DNA of 64,000 nucleotides from HGM04593 sp964458275 (GCA_964458275.1 CAYWIE010000005.1:8037-72036), one strand, 5' to 3'. Positions 46,311-55,725 are shown, counted from the stretch's first letter. Program-made: numbers and translations. The notes: a model not told the origin generated them from the letters alone.

Positions 46311-46997
46311 TTATTCCCAGTTACCTGCGTTGTTGTTGGGCATATTGACATCACCCACCTTAAGACCACAGTAACGGTCCATCTTCTTCATGTTGCTGAT
46401 GAGGTTTGCCAACTCCTGGTCGTTGACACCTGACAAATATACCTCATAGGGTGTGCGTGCCTCAAAGAGATACTGAGGACTGCCGGCTTTTGTTGTGTCC
46501 ATGCTTGTCTCAACCTCGAAGCGTGCACCGTTGCCGAAAGGTACGTATGCCAATGAATCAATCTGATAACCTCTGGGGAAGATTGTGTCGAGAAGTGCAA
46601 TCCATGATGTGTCGCGACGGAAGTTCATAAGACCTTCTTTCTCTACCTCTTTCCAGTTGTTTGTCTTTTTGGCCTTGTTGATAATAGCCATAGCCTTTGT
46701 TTCGGTAAGACCGCGCTCAAGCTGTTTGTCATCCAGTTCACCCTCTTTGAGGATTACAGGCATCTGAGATGTTTTTACAAACTCGATAAGAGAGTCAAGA
46801 TTGTCGGCATAGCCAATCTTCTTGATGTTACGATACTCAACCTGCGCAGTACGAATATCGATAAGACGCGCGATAATTGCCTTTTCGCGGAAATCACGTT
46901 CCTCTTCAAACTCGATGGGACCCATAATACTGCGGTAGCAGATATATGCCAAGCCCGCAATTGTTACAAGAAGTAACAGATTCAAAACATTTTTCAT
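46311..46997 (-). CDS. conserved hypothetical protein with N-terminal membrane anchor
   Basis: The 228-residue protein has one hydrophobic helix (NLLLLVTIAGLAYICYRSI, about 5-23), then a charged region (FEEERDFREKAIIARLIDIRTAQVEYRNIKK) that looks like a helix, as in pilin-like or pseudopilin proteins. A mixed C-terminal domain ends in GLKVGDVNMPNNNAGNWE. I do not recognise a family. It precedes the DUF3822 gene by 24 bases and shares its operon. A minus-strand -7 box TATTTTTG is at 47040-47033. Confidence 0.7.
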   Translation of the reverse strand: MKNVLNLLLLVTIAGLAYICYRSIMGPIEFEEERDFREKAIIARLIDIRTAQVEYRNIKKIGYADNLDSLIEFVKTSQMPVILKEGELDDKQLERGLTETKAMAIINKAKKTNNWKEVEKEGLMNFRRDTSWIALLDTIFPRGYQIDSLAYVPFGNGARFEVETSMDTTKAGSPQYLFEARTPYEVYLSGVNDQELANLISNMKKMDRYCGLKVGDVNMPNNNAGNWE

Positions 46998-47091
46998 TGG
47001 TATCTATAATTTTATTATGTATTTTCGTAGCGCAAAAATAAGACAAAAAAACGGAATAGCCGTTTTATTGTGCAAATTTTATTAAATAAAA

Positions 47092-48522
47092 GTGATAAAT
47101 AAATATTTAGCTTCGCAAATTAAGGCAAATTTTCCTTTCAATCCAACAGTTGAGCAGGATATTTCGATAGAAAAATTGTCAGAATTTATTTTTTCGCATG
47201 ACAGGCGTGCTGTTTTTGTGCTTTGCGGTTATGCGGGTACGGGAAAGACCACTCTTGTGTCGGCTCTTGTGCGCACGCTTGCCGAGCTGCAACGCAAGTG
47301 TGTGTTGCTTGCACCGACCGGCAGAGCTGCAAAGGTTTTTGCATCTTATTCCGAAAAAGGGGCATTCACCATACACAAATGGATTTACAGGCAAAAGTCG
47401 ATTGTTGACAACAGCAGCTTCACCTTGTCCGAAAATCTCTCAAAGAACACTCTTTTCATCGTCGACGAGGCTTCGATGATTGCCAACAGTGGAATGTCGG
47501 GGTTCGGTTCGGGCGCATTGCTCGACGACCTTGTGGAGTTTGTCTACTCCGGCGATGGCTGCCGCCTGCTGTTGCTTGGCGACACCGCCCAGCTGCCTCC
47601 CGTTGGCGAGGAACTCTCCCCTGCCCTGTCTGCCGACTATCTGCGCAGCATGTACTTGAGCGTTACGCAGATGGAACTCACGCAGGTGATGCGTCAGAGC
47701 GAGGATTCGGGCATTCTCTCCAATGCCACCATGCTGAGAAAGATTATATCACGCGGCGAAACGAACCATCTTCCGGATATTAAGCTGAAAGGGTTCCCCG
47801 ACATCTGCGTCGTCACGGGAGAGAACCTCATAGAGAGCATAGAGACGGAATTCGGCAATGTGGGGATAGAAGAGACCATAATCCTTTGCCGCTCAAACAA
47901 AAGGGCGAACATCTACAACGAAGGCATCCGCAGGCGCATCCTCTACCGCGAGGAGAGGCTCAACAGGGGCGACCTGCTGATGATTGTCAAAAACAATTAC
48001 TATTGGCGCGAACAGCTTGGAAAAACCGACAAGCAGTTTCTCGAAAAGATAGATTTTGTTGCCAACGGCGACATCGCCGAAATCATACGCGTTGGAGGAA
48101 GCGAGGAAATGTATGGTTTTCAGTTTGCCGATGTTACTCTCTCTTTCCCAGATTATGACTGCGAGATGGAGGTAAAAATCATTCTCGACACGCTGACGAG
48201 CGAATCGCCGTCGCTTACCCGCGAGGAGAACGAGCGGCTCTTCAATGCAGTGTGGGAGGATTATGACGAGATACGAAGCAAGCGCAAACGTATGGAGCGG
48301 CTGCGCGAGGACCCTTACTACAATGCCATGCAGGTGAAGTACGGCTATGCCGTTACATGCCACAAGGCGCAGGGCGGCCAGTGGAAGAGTGTATTCCTCG
48401 ACCAGGGTTTTATTGCACCCGATGGCATAAGCACCGATTATTACCGCTGGCTTTACACTGCTTTTACAAGAGCGACGGAGAGGCTCTACCTTGTCAATTG
48501 GCCCGTGAAGTACAGCGACTGA
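47092..48522 (+). CDS. RecD-like ATP-dependent helicase (superfamily 1)
   Basis: The 476-residue protein uses a GTG start at 47092; a stop lies three codons upstream in frame and no ATG precedes the conserved region. Walker A is CGYAGTGKTTLVSAL (about 45), Walker B LFIVDEASMIANS, motif III LLLGDTAQLPPVGEE, and the C-terminal UvrD_C_2 part has YAVTCHKAQGGQWKSVFLDQG and YTAFTRATERLYLV. This is the short RecD2-like helicase common in Bacteroidetes, probably acting in DNA repair or replication restart. The gene is divergent from the DUF3822-rsmD operon. Confidence 0.9.
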   Translation: MINKYLASQIKANFPFNPTVEQDISIEKLSEFIFSHDRRAVFVLCGYAGTGKTTLVSALVRTLAELQRKCVLLAPTGRAAKVFASYSEKGAFTIHKWIYRQKSIVDNSSFTLSENLSKNTLFIVDEASMIANSGMSGFGSGALLDDLVEFVYSGDGCRLLLLGDTAQLPPVGEELSPALSADYLRSMYLSVTQMELTQVMRQSEDSGILSNATMLRKIISRGETNHLPDIKLKGFPDICVVTGENLIESIETEFGNVGIEETIILCRSNKRANIYNEGIRRRILYREERLNRGDLLMIVKNNYYWREQLGKTDKQFLEKIDFVANGDIAEIIRVGGSEEMYGFQFADVTLSFPDYDCEMEVKIILDTLTSESPSLTREENERLFNAVWEDYDEIRSKRKRMERLREDPYYNAMQVKYGYAVTCHKAQGGQWKSVFLDQGFIAPDGISTDYYRWLYTAFTRATERLYLVNWPVKYSD

Positions 48523-48587
48523 CTTATTAAGAGAAACCCAAATGTACAATTTTATTTACCGGCAATAAATAAAACCACCTAATTTTA

Positions 48588-48618
48588 TTTGTCGCCAATA
48601 AATAAATCTATATATTTG
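48588..48618 (+). promoter_or_regulatory. promoter of the DUF4143 ATPase gene
   Basis: TTTG (48588-48591), 19 bases, TATATTTG (48611-48618): an exact consensus match. The ATG is at 48647. Two near-repeats, GGCAATAAATAAA and GCCAATAAATAAA, flank the -33 box. Confidence 0.75.
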
Positions 48619-48646
48619 CATCATCAATATGTTTAATATATAGTAT

Positions 48647-49909
48647 ATGAACAAGGATGTTTTCAAAACATTAATAGTTGAAGGACAAGAGGAACTGCAG
48701 GAGGTAGAACTTTATCATCGACCGTTTGAATTTGAAAAACAAGGACGATATGTACTGGTAGGCATAAGGCAGGCCGGAAAATCATATCTGCTGTACCAAC
48801 GAGCCAAGCAATTGATGGCTCAAGGACACAGCTCAAAGGAATTGGTATATATCAATTTTGACGATGAGCGTCTGTTGGGAATGACTGCCGATGATTTTGA
48901 CTTGATACTTCAGGCCTATAGCAACATGTATCCCGACAAACCGGTATTATTCTTCGACGAAATACAGAATATCGATGGTTGGGAGCATTTTGCCCGCAGA
49001 TTGGCAAATCAGAGATACATGGTCTATATTACAGGCAGCAACGCCAGAATGCTGAGCCGGGATATTGCCACCACACTCGGTGCACGCTTTTTCGACGAGA
49101 AAGTATACCCTTATTCTTTCCGTGAATATATAGAGGCACAAGGCATAGTGCTTGGCAAGGAATGGATGTATGGCAAACAGAAAAGCATGGTGCAGCGAAT
49201 GATGCACGACTATTTCCGTTGGGGTGGATTTCCCGAACTGCTTATGTACCGCAACAAACGACATTGGCTGAACGGATTATACGAAAAGATTATATTGGGC
49301 GATGTAATACAACGCAACGGCGTAAAGAACGAACAGGCACTGCGACTTGCCATAAAACGCCTTGCCGAAAATGTGAAGCAACCTACTGCGTATAACCGAC
49401 TCGCCAACATGGTGAAGAGCACCGGAATTTCTACCAACACCGCCTCTATCATCGATTATGTAAGATATGTCAAAGAGGCGTGCGTACTTTTTACTTTAGA
49501 CAACTATGCTTCTAAATTTGTAGAAAAAGAGACAATAAAGAAGCACTACTTTACCGACAACGGACTATTGAGCATATTCCTCACCGAACAGGAAACCTCA
49601 TTATTGGAGAACTTGTGCGCCATTACCTTGTACAAGAGATATGCCGATACAGATTCGCCACGGCTCTATTTTTACAACAAGAACATTGAAGTGGACTTTT
49701 ATATCCCCGAAGAAAACTATGCCATACAGGCTGCATACAGCCTGAGCGACCAAGAGACACGCAAGCGTGAAGTCGCAGCACTTGTCGCCTTGCACAAAAT
49801 ACACCCGCTTAATAAAGCCCGCATCATCACTTATGACGAAGAGGAGACAATCGAAGCAAACGGACTGACGATAGAAGCAACACCTATATGGAAATGGCTG
49901 CTTGAATAG
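48647..49909 (+). CDS. AAA+ ATPase with DUF4143 domain
   Basis: This 420-residue protein belongs to the AAA_14/DUF4143 group. The P-loop is the variant VGIRQAGKSYLLYQR (about 38-52), Walker B is VLFFDEIQNIDGWEHF, and a sensor-like TGSNARMLS follows. The C-terminal half (about 195-400) contains the DUF4143 segment with a nuclease-like YFYNKNIEVDFYIPEENYAIQ strand (Asp after Val-Glu-Val-type pattern). Members are widespread, often present in several paralogous copies and near mobile elements; their function is unknown. It has its own promoter. Composition is close to neighbouring genes. Confidence 0.88.
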   Translation: MNKDVFKTLIVEGQEELQEVELYHRPFEFEKQGRYVLVGIRQAGKSYLLYQRAKQLMAQGHSSKELVYINFDDERLLGMTADDFDLILQAYSNMYPDKPVLFFDEIQNIDGWEHFARRLANQRYMVYITGSNARMLSRDIATTLGARFFDEKVYPYSFREYIEAQGIVLGKEWMYGKQKSMVQRMMHDYFRWGGFPELLMYRNKRHWLNGLYEKIILGDVIQRNGVKNEQALRLAIKRLAENVKQPTAYNRLANMVKSTGISTNTASIIDYVRYVKEACVLFTLDNYASKFVEKETIKKHYFTDNGLLSIFLTEQETSLLENLCAITLYKRYADTDSPRLYFYNKNIEVDFYIPEENYAIQAAYSLSDQETRKREVAALVALHKIHPLNKARIITYDEEETIEANGLTIEATPIWKWLLE

Positions 49910-49936
49910 AATAAAAATTTTCGCAAAGTCATATAA

Positions 49937-49982
49937 GACATACTCTCCATCCTGTCCGCACGGACAGGATGGAGAGTATGTC
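49937..49982. repeat. 22-base perfect inverted repeat between convergent genes
   Basis: GACATACTCTCCATCCTGTCCG (49937-49958) pairs without a mismatch with 49961-49982 across a 2-base loop. It has no T run on either side, so it may be a Rho-independent-like barrier or a protein-binding palindrome; the former is favoured by its place between two stop codons. Confidence 0.75.
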
Positions 49983-50019
49983 ATCCGACTATATCAGTCT
50001 TATCTGCAAAAAGTAAGAG

Positions 50020-52161
50020 TTACTTCACAATCTTCATCTCTTCGATGAGACGGTTGCAACCGCCGAATTTCTCTATCACAAAGAGCACATATCTGATGTC
50101 TACGTTTATACAGCGCTGCTTGTCGTTGTCGAAGTTGATGTCGCCGCTGAGCGATTCCCAGTTGCCGTCGAAGGCAAGACCTATAAGTTCGCCCTTGGCA
50201 TTGAGCACACCGCTGCCGCTGTTGCCACCGGTGATGTCATTGGTGGTGAGGAAGGCTACGGGCATTTCTCCGTTGGGAAGTGCATAGTCGCCATAGTCTT
50301 TGCTTTCGTACAGTTCCTTAAGGCGTGCAGGCACAATGAACTCGCTGCTCTTGGGGTTCTCTTTCTCCATCACACCCTTGAGGGTTGTGTAGTGGTTGTA
50401 TGTTACACCGTCTTTGGGCTGGTAGGGCTTCACGCTGCCGTAGGTGAGACGCATTGTGCTGTTGGCGTCGGGAGCCATAGGAGCACCGTTTGCCTTCTCC
50501 ATCAAGCCCTTGAGATAGGTCTTGTGAAGAGGGTTGATTCTTTTGGCAAACTCGCTGTTCTTCTTCGAAAGCTCGCGCTGGCTAGACAATATTGCAGAGC
50601 GAAGCTTGCAAGCGGGATCGTTCTCAAATTTCTTCAGAGTGGGCTTTTTGAGGAATTTCTTCAGGTTCTTCTCGTTGGAAAGGATGGAGTTGTCATACAC
50701 CTCGTCGATATACTTTTCGAGTTTGCCCTTGTATTTTTTATCCACCTCGTTGAGATAGCTGTTGCGTTCCTCAGGCTTTGTAAGTTCGAAATAGAGAGGA
50801 AGCACCTCTTTGGCTATGCGACGGTCGATGTCGTGAATGTAGTCGCGGTTGTGCAGCCATGAGTAGTATGATTGCATCTGTTCGCCAATCTTTTCGGGAG
50901 TGTCGAACATCTTCTTGTTGCCATCGTAAATGTTGCGCGCAAAGAATTCCACATTTCCGATAAGTTCGCTTGTGAGCGTTGTGAGGTACTGCGTGCGGTT
51001 CATCTCTCTTACACAAGCATTTATCTGTTCTACCACATTGGCATAGTCGGCATTGCCGATGCTTTTTGCCCATGCTTTGAAATCTGCCTCCTCCTGCAAC
51101 TTTGTCTCAAGCACCTTGTTGTCGATGATGGCTTTGTTCATGCCTATCGAGTTTTTCCAATAGTTGCTGATGCGGGCGAGCTTGCTTGCATATTTTATTG
51201 AAATGTCTTCGCTCTTTTCCATCTCCTCGCGGATGACCTTCAGGCTCAGGTCGCGCATGGCGATTCTCGGCTCGTTCTTGTGGTACATGCGCTGCTCAAC
51301 CTCTTCGGCTGTGAGGTAACGGGATGTGGAACCGGGGAAGCCCATTATCATGGCAAAGTCGCCCTGCTCGGCACCGGCGATTGAGATGTTGAGATGCTTG
51401 GGTGTTTTCAGAGGCACATTATCCTTGCTATATGCGGCAGGATTGCCATCCTTGTCGCCATAGATGCGGAAGACGGAGAAGTCGCCTGTGTGACGGGGCC
51501 ACATCCAGTTGTCTGTTTCGCCACCAAACTTGCCTATGGCAAAAGGAGGTGTACCCACAAGGCGCACGTCGGTGTAACGTTTGTAGTACACAAGATAGTA
51601 TTTGTTTGCCTCGAAATAGGAAAGCAGCTGAGGATACATATATTTCTTGCCCTCGATATTGTCAGCGTCGAAAAGCTCCTTGCCTATTTTGGCAAGTTCG
51701 GAGCGGTTGAACGACTGCTCTTCTGTTATCTTGCCGCTCTTCACACGTGAATTTATCTCGTCGGTAACATCGGTTATTTTCACCACGAAGGTAAAGCCAA
51801 TGTTTTCGCAAGGCAGCTCCTCTTCGTAGCTTTTGCTCCAGAATCCGTTGTGCAGATAGTTGTGCTCCACCGTGCTCAACTGCTGTATGAAGCTGAAACC
51901 GCAGTGGTGGTTTGTCAGTACAAGACCGTTGGGCGACACCACCTCACCGGTACAGCCGCCACCGAAAATTCCGATAGCATCCTTAATCGATGGTGCACCG
52001 GGAGAATATATTTCGTCGACGCTCAGTTGAAGACCTAATTTGCGCATCTGGTCTTCGAGGTTCTGTTGACGCATAAGCTGCAGGAGCCACATTCCTTTGT
52101 CGGCTCGCAGTTGGGGCATGGCAAGAAGTGCCACGACAATTGTAAGGAGTAGTTTTTTCAT
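50020..52161 (-). CDS. S46 family dipeptidyl-peptidase (DPP7-like)
   Basis: The 713-residue exported serine peptidase has a signal peptide (MKKLLLTIVVALLAMPQLRA). It removes dipeptides from peptide N-termini in the periplasm, feeding amino-acid catabolism. Triad regions: TNHHCGFSFIQ (His, about 83), an Asp in the following chymotrypsin-like lobe, and TGGNSGSGVLNAKGELIGLAFDG with the Ser of GNSG. The residue 18 after that Ser is Gly (FDG). As I recall, Gly there marks DPP7-type enzymes with hydrophobic P1 preference and Arg marks DPP11, so DPP7-like is favoured. A helical domain is inserted between the two lobes. The stop is 38 bases from the perfect inverted repeat. Confidence 0.9.
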   Translation of the reverse strand: MKKLLLTIVVALLAMPQLRADKGMWLLQLMRQQNLEDQMRKLGLQLSVDEIYSPGAPSIKDAIGIFGGGCTGEVVSPNGLVLTNHHCGFSFIQQLSTVEHNYLHNGFWSKSYEEELPCENIGFTFVVKITDVTDEINSRVKSGKITEEQSFNRSELAKIGKELFDADNIEGKKYMYPQLLSYFEANKYYLVYYKRYTDVRLVGTPPFAIGKFGGETDNWMWPRHTGDFSVFRIYGDKDGNPAAYSKDNVPLKTPKHLNISIAGAEQGDFAMIMGFPGSTSRYLTAEEVEQRMYHKNEPRIAMRDLSLKVIREEMEKSEDISIKYASKLARISNYWKNSIGMNKAIIDNKVLETKLQEEADFKAWAKSIGNADYANVVEQINACVREMNRTQYLTTLTSELIGNVEFFARNIYDGNKKMFDTPEKIGEQMQSYYSWLHNRDYIHDIDRRIAKEVLPLYFELTKPEERNSYLNEVDKKYKGKLEKYIDEVYDNSILSNEKNLKKFLKKPTLKKFENDPACKLRSAILSSQRELSKKNSEFAKRINPLHKTYLKGLMEKANGAPMAPDANSTMRLTYGSVKPYQPKDGVTYNHYTTLKGVMEKENPKSSEFIVPARLKELYESKDYGDYALPNGEMPVAFLTTNDITGGNSGSGVLNAKGELIGLAFDGNWESLSGDINFDNDKQRCINVDIRYVLFVIEKFGGCNRLIEEMKIVK

Positions 52162-52191
52162 TTGTTATATCATGTTTTTTGTTTTTCTTCG

Positions 52192-52782
52192 CTAAGATAT
52201 ATAAAATTGTTCATATTCGAACATTTTGCGATAGTATTCCGCCTTTTTGTCAAGTGCCAACGGATAGGCTCTCGACGAGGAGGGCATGCGCCAGAAGTTC
52301 AGTGTGCGTCCGCCGGCAAGAGAGATTGTCTCCATGCCTCCTACCGGAGGTTCCTTGCATCCGAATGTCTTCGTTATGACATCGGTGGCCTTCTGCCCGG
52401 TTGTTACAATGGCGCGGCATTCGGGTATCTGCTCCAACAAGACACAAAGGTCGGTTGGGGTTACTATCTCAAGATATTTGTCCGAAGCGTTGTCCTTCAG
52501 ACGGCGGACCTCGCATGCTGTATCGTAAAGGGCAATTCCGCGCTCCGAGCAGAATTGCGTTACCGTCTCCTTGTCGAACCGTTTTTCGCCTTTAACCTCG
52601 AAGTGCTGCCTGTTGCCATAGAATACAATGCCCATGATTCGCCACATGTCGTTTATCCAATTAGGATAGAAGAATCGCATCGACCATTTCTCCTCTTTGG
52701 GTGGGAAACTGCCGAGCATAAGTATTCTTGCTCCTGCGGGCAAGAATGGTTGCAAAGGGTGCTTTTCGGTGGGTACTGACAT
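52192..52782 (-). CDS. uracil-DNA glycosylase superfamily protein
   Basis: The ATG at 52782 is used; an earlier TTG would lie within the hairpin of the preceding terminator. The 196-residue protein starts its fold with GARILMLGSFPPKEEKWSMRFFYPNW, typical of the UDG-fold families that include mismatch and hypoxanthine glycosylases. NDMWRIMGIVFYG and ECRAIVTTGQKATDVITKTFG follow, and SSSRAYPLALDKKAEYYRKMF closes it. It should excise deaminated bases from DNA, but the exact family and base cannot be read safely. The start codon sits 14 bases after the upstream terminator stem, which would limit read-through expression. Confidence 0.8.
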   Translation of the reverse strand: MSVPTEKHPLQPFLPAGARILMLGSFPPKEEKWSMRFFYPNWINDMWRIMGIVFYGNRQHFEVKGEKRFDKETVTQFCSERGIALYDTACEVRRLKDNASDKYLEIVTPTDLCVLLEQIPECRAIVTTGQKATDVITKTFGCKEPPVGGMETISLAGGRTLNFWRMPSSSRAYPLALDKKAEYYRKMFEYEQFYIS

Positions 52783-52795
52783 TGGAGTTACTGTA

Positions 52796-52831
52796 AAAAG
52801 AGGCAACCTTGCAGTAAGATTGCCTCTTTTG
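52796..52831 (-). terminator. terminator after the YidC-linked hypothetical gene
   Basis: AAAAGAGGCAA (52796-52806) pairs with TTGCCTCTTTT (52820-52830). On the minus strand it lies 12 bases past the stop at 52842 and ends in CTCTTTTT. Confidence 0.82.
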
Positions 52832-52841
52832 TCTTTTTATT

Positions 52842-53474
52842 TTACTTTGTCTCTTCAGGGTTGCCTTTGGGACGCGGTTCTTTCTTTGCCAATGTTACAA
52901 TCTTGTAGACATACTGTGTCATCCATTCGGCAGAGTAGCCCAAACGCTCTTTCTGCTGGCGGATGGCATAGACTGTCTTGAATGTCGCCTCGTCTTTCCA
53001 ATTGTTCTTTGTAAGGATGTCGTTTATCACCTTTTCTGTCATGCTGTACAGCAGTTTATGGAACACGCCGGGGATGCGGAACTTCCACTGCATGAGGTTG
53101 CTGACAAGCATCATAAGGTCGTTGTTGAAGCCTTGAAATGCGAAAAGATATGTTCTGACATCGTTCACGGTCTTGCAGTTGCGCTTGATTGACTGGTCTA
53201 TCTCCTTGAAGAATTTGTCGTTCATTCCGTAGAGCTGTTCAAGCATTTTTTTGCATTTGCTGCGCTCTGCCACACCCAGTTTGTTGTTCTGGGTGGCAAC
53301 CTTAAGGGTGCGCTTGAATGTTGCAAGGTCGGGCAACATACCTATGTTTGTAATTCCGAGGTTGGCAGCAAGCACCGATTGGTAGTATACTCTGATGAGT
53401 GTCATGAAGTCTTCCATGCCTCCAACCTTTTCGGCCGGCTGCTGTTTTTTCTTGAAAAAATCGAATAAACCCAT
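52842..53474 (-). CDS. conserved hypothetical protein downstream of yidC
   Basis: The 210-residue protein starts MGLFDFFKKK, a short amphipathic/basic start often found on membrane-associated or FtsY-like soluble proteins. The rest is helical and basic (FKRTLKVATQNNKLGVAERSKCKKMLEQLYG, YLFAFQGFNNDLMMLVSNLMQWKF in segments), without a signal peptide or known motif. I do not recognise the family. It is 17 bases after yidC and ends in a terminator, so it belongs to the yidC operon and may relate to membrane insertion. Confidence 0.7.
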   Translation of the reverse strand: MGLFDFFKKKQQPAEKVGGMEDFMTLIRVYYQSVLAANLGITNIGMLPDLATFKRTLKVATQNNKLGVAERSKCKKMLEQLYGMNDKFFKEIDQSIKRNCKTVNDVRTYLFAFQGFNNDLMMLVSNLMQWKFRIPGVFHKLLYSMTEKVINDILTKNNWKDEATFKTVYAIRQQKERLGYSAEWMTQYVYKIVTLAKKEPRPKGNPEETK

Positions 53475-53491
53475 GATTTATAAATATTTGA

Positions 53492-55420
53492 TTATCTTTT
53501 GTTATTTTTCTTCAGTTCTTCGTTGCGACGCTCAAGTTCCTTCTGCATTGCTTCGAGGTTTGCCATGAAGTTTGTACGCTTGGCGGGGTTGTTCTTGTTC
53601 TTCTCATAATATGCTTCCATCTTTTTGAGAAGTTCGTTCTCATCGACTTTGTAGTGCAGGTATATGAAAATTCCTACGCTGATGAGTGTAGAGAGGAAGT
53701 AGTAATAGTTGAGTCCTGCCGAGTAGTCGTTGAAGATGAAGAAGAACACGACGGGCATCAGATACATCATCCAGCGCATTATCTTCATCTGCTGCATCTG
53801 TTCGGGTGAACCGCCCATATTGGGCTGCATCTTCGATGTGTAGTAGGTGTTTGCTATTTGCACAAGGCAGAAGAGCAGACAGAAGAGGCTTATGTGGTTG
53901 CCGATGGGCCAGATTGATGTTCCCCAGCTTATCACGTCGTCATATGTAGAGAGGTCGTTTGCCCAAAGGAAGCTTTGCTGACGCAATTCGATGGCGTTGG
54001 GCACAAAGTTGAACATTGCAATGAAGATGGGCATCTGTATGAGCATAGGCAGACAACCGCCCATAGGGCTTGCACCGTATTTGCTGTAGAGCATCGTTAT
54101 CTCTTGCTGCTTCTTCATCGCATCCTCCTGTTTGGGATATTTTGCGTTTATCTCGTCGATATATGGCTTCAGGGCACGCATTTTTGCCGACGAAACGTAT
54201 GATTTCAGAGTGAAAGGATAAACTATTGCCTTTACTATAAGGGTGAGGAGCAACAGCACAAGTCCCATGCTCATTCCCCAGCTTGTGAGCCAGTCGAAGA
54301 GGTACATGATGAAGAATCGGTTTATCCAGCGTACAATGGGCCAGCCGAAGTAGATGAGTTTCTGCAACTGGAGGTCGTTGTCCTCGCCACCGATGAGAGT
54401 GTTGCTCTCCTTGAGGGTACTGAACTTGTTGGGACCGAAATAGAACGAAAAGTCGGTTGCAATTCTTCCGGACGGGTCGAAAGGAGCTGTCATGTCTGCC
54501 GAGCATACCTTGAGGAAGCCTTTGCCTTCGTGCAGAGTGTCAGATTCGAGAATCACGTTGTTGAATTGCTCTTTTGACACCATGATACAAGAGAAGAACT
54601 GGTTCTTGAAAGCCACCCATGAGAGCGGTTCTTCGGGCTTTTCTGTTTCGTCGCCACGTTCGTTGAGGTGTTCTGTGTCCTCGCCTACAGGTTTGTAGGT
54701 AAGCGAAGTGTACTGCTGCTCAAAGGTGTAGCCTTTCTCCTGCTGGCGCAATATCTGTTCCCACACGATGTTTATCTGCTTGGCAGATGCCGAGAAGATG
54801 TTTTCTGTATTATGTGCCTCTATCGAGAGGTCTACCACATAACTGTCGGGGAGCAGACGATATATGAAATCGATGTACTTATCGATGCGGAACGACAGAC
54901 GCATTACGACTTTGTCGCTCGACACTTCAACGGGGGTGAAATAGAGCTTGCGTGTGTCGATATTCTCTTCTTTGCCGTCGATGGTGTAGTAGAGCTGGTT
55001 GAATATCTTATCGTCTGCACGACGGACATTGCGCACGGGGATATTGTCCTCTTCGCTGAAAAGTGTTACAGGATTGCCTTCCTGATTCATGTAGTCGGCA
55101 AGGGTTGCCGAGCAGATGCGTCCTCCGAGGGTTGAGATGCGCACACTCAGTTTTTCGTTGGAGAGAGTTACGAAACTCTCTTCGCCGTTGAGGGCGTTGA
55201 AAAGCACTGATGTGCTGTCCGAACTTTGCGCCTGCAATTCCTGAGCCTCTTTGAGGGCAAGGGCGCGTGCTTCGGCCTCTTGTTGCTGCATCACTGCTGT
55301 TATTGAATCCTGATAGCGCTTTTGTGCTTCGATCTGAGCCGGGTCGGGTTGATTGAAGTAGATGAATGTAAAAAGCACCAGACCTATGAGTCCGAATCCT
55401 ATTAGGTTGTTTTTGTCCAT
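53492..55420 (-). CDS. yidC: membrane protein insertase YidC
   Basis: The 642-residue protein inserts and folds inner-membrane proteins. An N-terminal anchor (NLIGFGLIGLVLFTFIYFNQPD) leads to the large periplasmic P1 domain (about 60-350), then the conserved core of five helices: GMSMGLVLLLLTLIVKAIVYPF, KMRALKPYIDEINAKYPKQ with its cytoplasmic hairpin, YGASPMGGCLPMLIQMPIFIAMF, and the last helices around YYTSKMQ and LMPVVFFFIFNDYSAGLNYY. It ends in a basic charged tail (LEAMQKELERRNEELKKNNKR). A minus-strand -7 box TACCTTTG is at 55475-55468. Confidence 0.96.
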   Translation of the reverse strand: MDKNNLIGFGLIGLVLFTFIYFNQPDPAQIEAQKRYQDSITAVMQQQEAEARALALKEAQELQAQSSDSTSVLFNALNGEESFVTLSNEKLSVRISTLGGRICSATLADYMNQEGNPVTLFSEEDNIPVRNVRRADDKIFNQLYYTIDGKEENIDTRKLYFTPVEVSSDKVVMRLSFRIDKYIDFIYRLLPDSYVVDLSIEAHNTENIFSASAKQINIVWEQILRQQEKGYTFEQQYTSLTYKPVGEDTEHLNERGDETEKPEEPLSWVAFKNQFFSCIMVSKEQFNNVILESDTLHEGKGFLKVCSADMTAPFDPSGRIATDFSFYFGPNKFSTLKESNTLIGGEDNDLQLQKLIYFGWPIVRWINRFFIMYLFDWLTSWGMSMGLVLLLLTLIVKAIVYPFTLKSYVSSAKMRALKPYIDEINAKYPKQEDAMKKQQEITMLYSKYGASPMGGCLPMLIQMPIFIAMFNFVPNAIELRQQSFLWANDLSTYDDVISWGTSIWPIGNHISLFCLLFCLVQIANTYYTSKMQPNMGGSPEQMQQMKIMRWMMYLMPVVFFFIFNDYSAGLNYYYFLSTLISVGIFIYLHYKVDENELLKKMEAYYEKNKNNPAKRTNFMANLEAMQKELERRNEELKKNNKR

Positions 55421-55725
55421 AATTTATTTGTAGGTTTTGTTTTATATCTGTTTTCGTAAGCAAGTTGCAAAGGTAGGAAAAATTAAGCAATTAACGGCTT
55501 TCTAACGTAAATTTATTTGAAGCGTATTGCAAAATTACATAAAACTGTTTCTTTCGCATGATTTGTCTGCACGACTTTGGCAAGCCGAAGATAGACGGCG
55601 TCTCGGAAAACCCCAAACAAGTTTGGCTTTTCGCTCGGCTTGCACTATCTTTGCAAAAGAATATTTGTGGAGGAGCGTTTTATTTTATTCCCTCCATTGC
55701 TTTACGAAACAGTCTCTATAATACT
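55421..55725 (+). repeat. intergenic region with a palindrome-promoter cassette
   Basis: Most of this 305-base gap is AT-rich. At 55567-55653 lies a relative of the mutA array: TGCACGACTTTGGCAAGCCGA, ATAGACGGCGTCTCGG, a 14-base palindrome CCAAACAAGTTTGG (55613-55626), then CGCTCGGCTTGCAC and TATCTTTG (55646-55653). TTTG at 55622-55625, inside the palindrome, is 20 bases from the -7 box. The yidC -7 box lies at the left edge on the other strand. No gene is seen; the open frame over the cassette is upstream extension of the DUF3078 gene. Confidence 0.75.
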
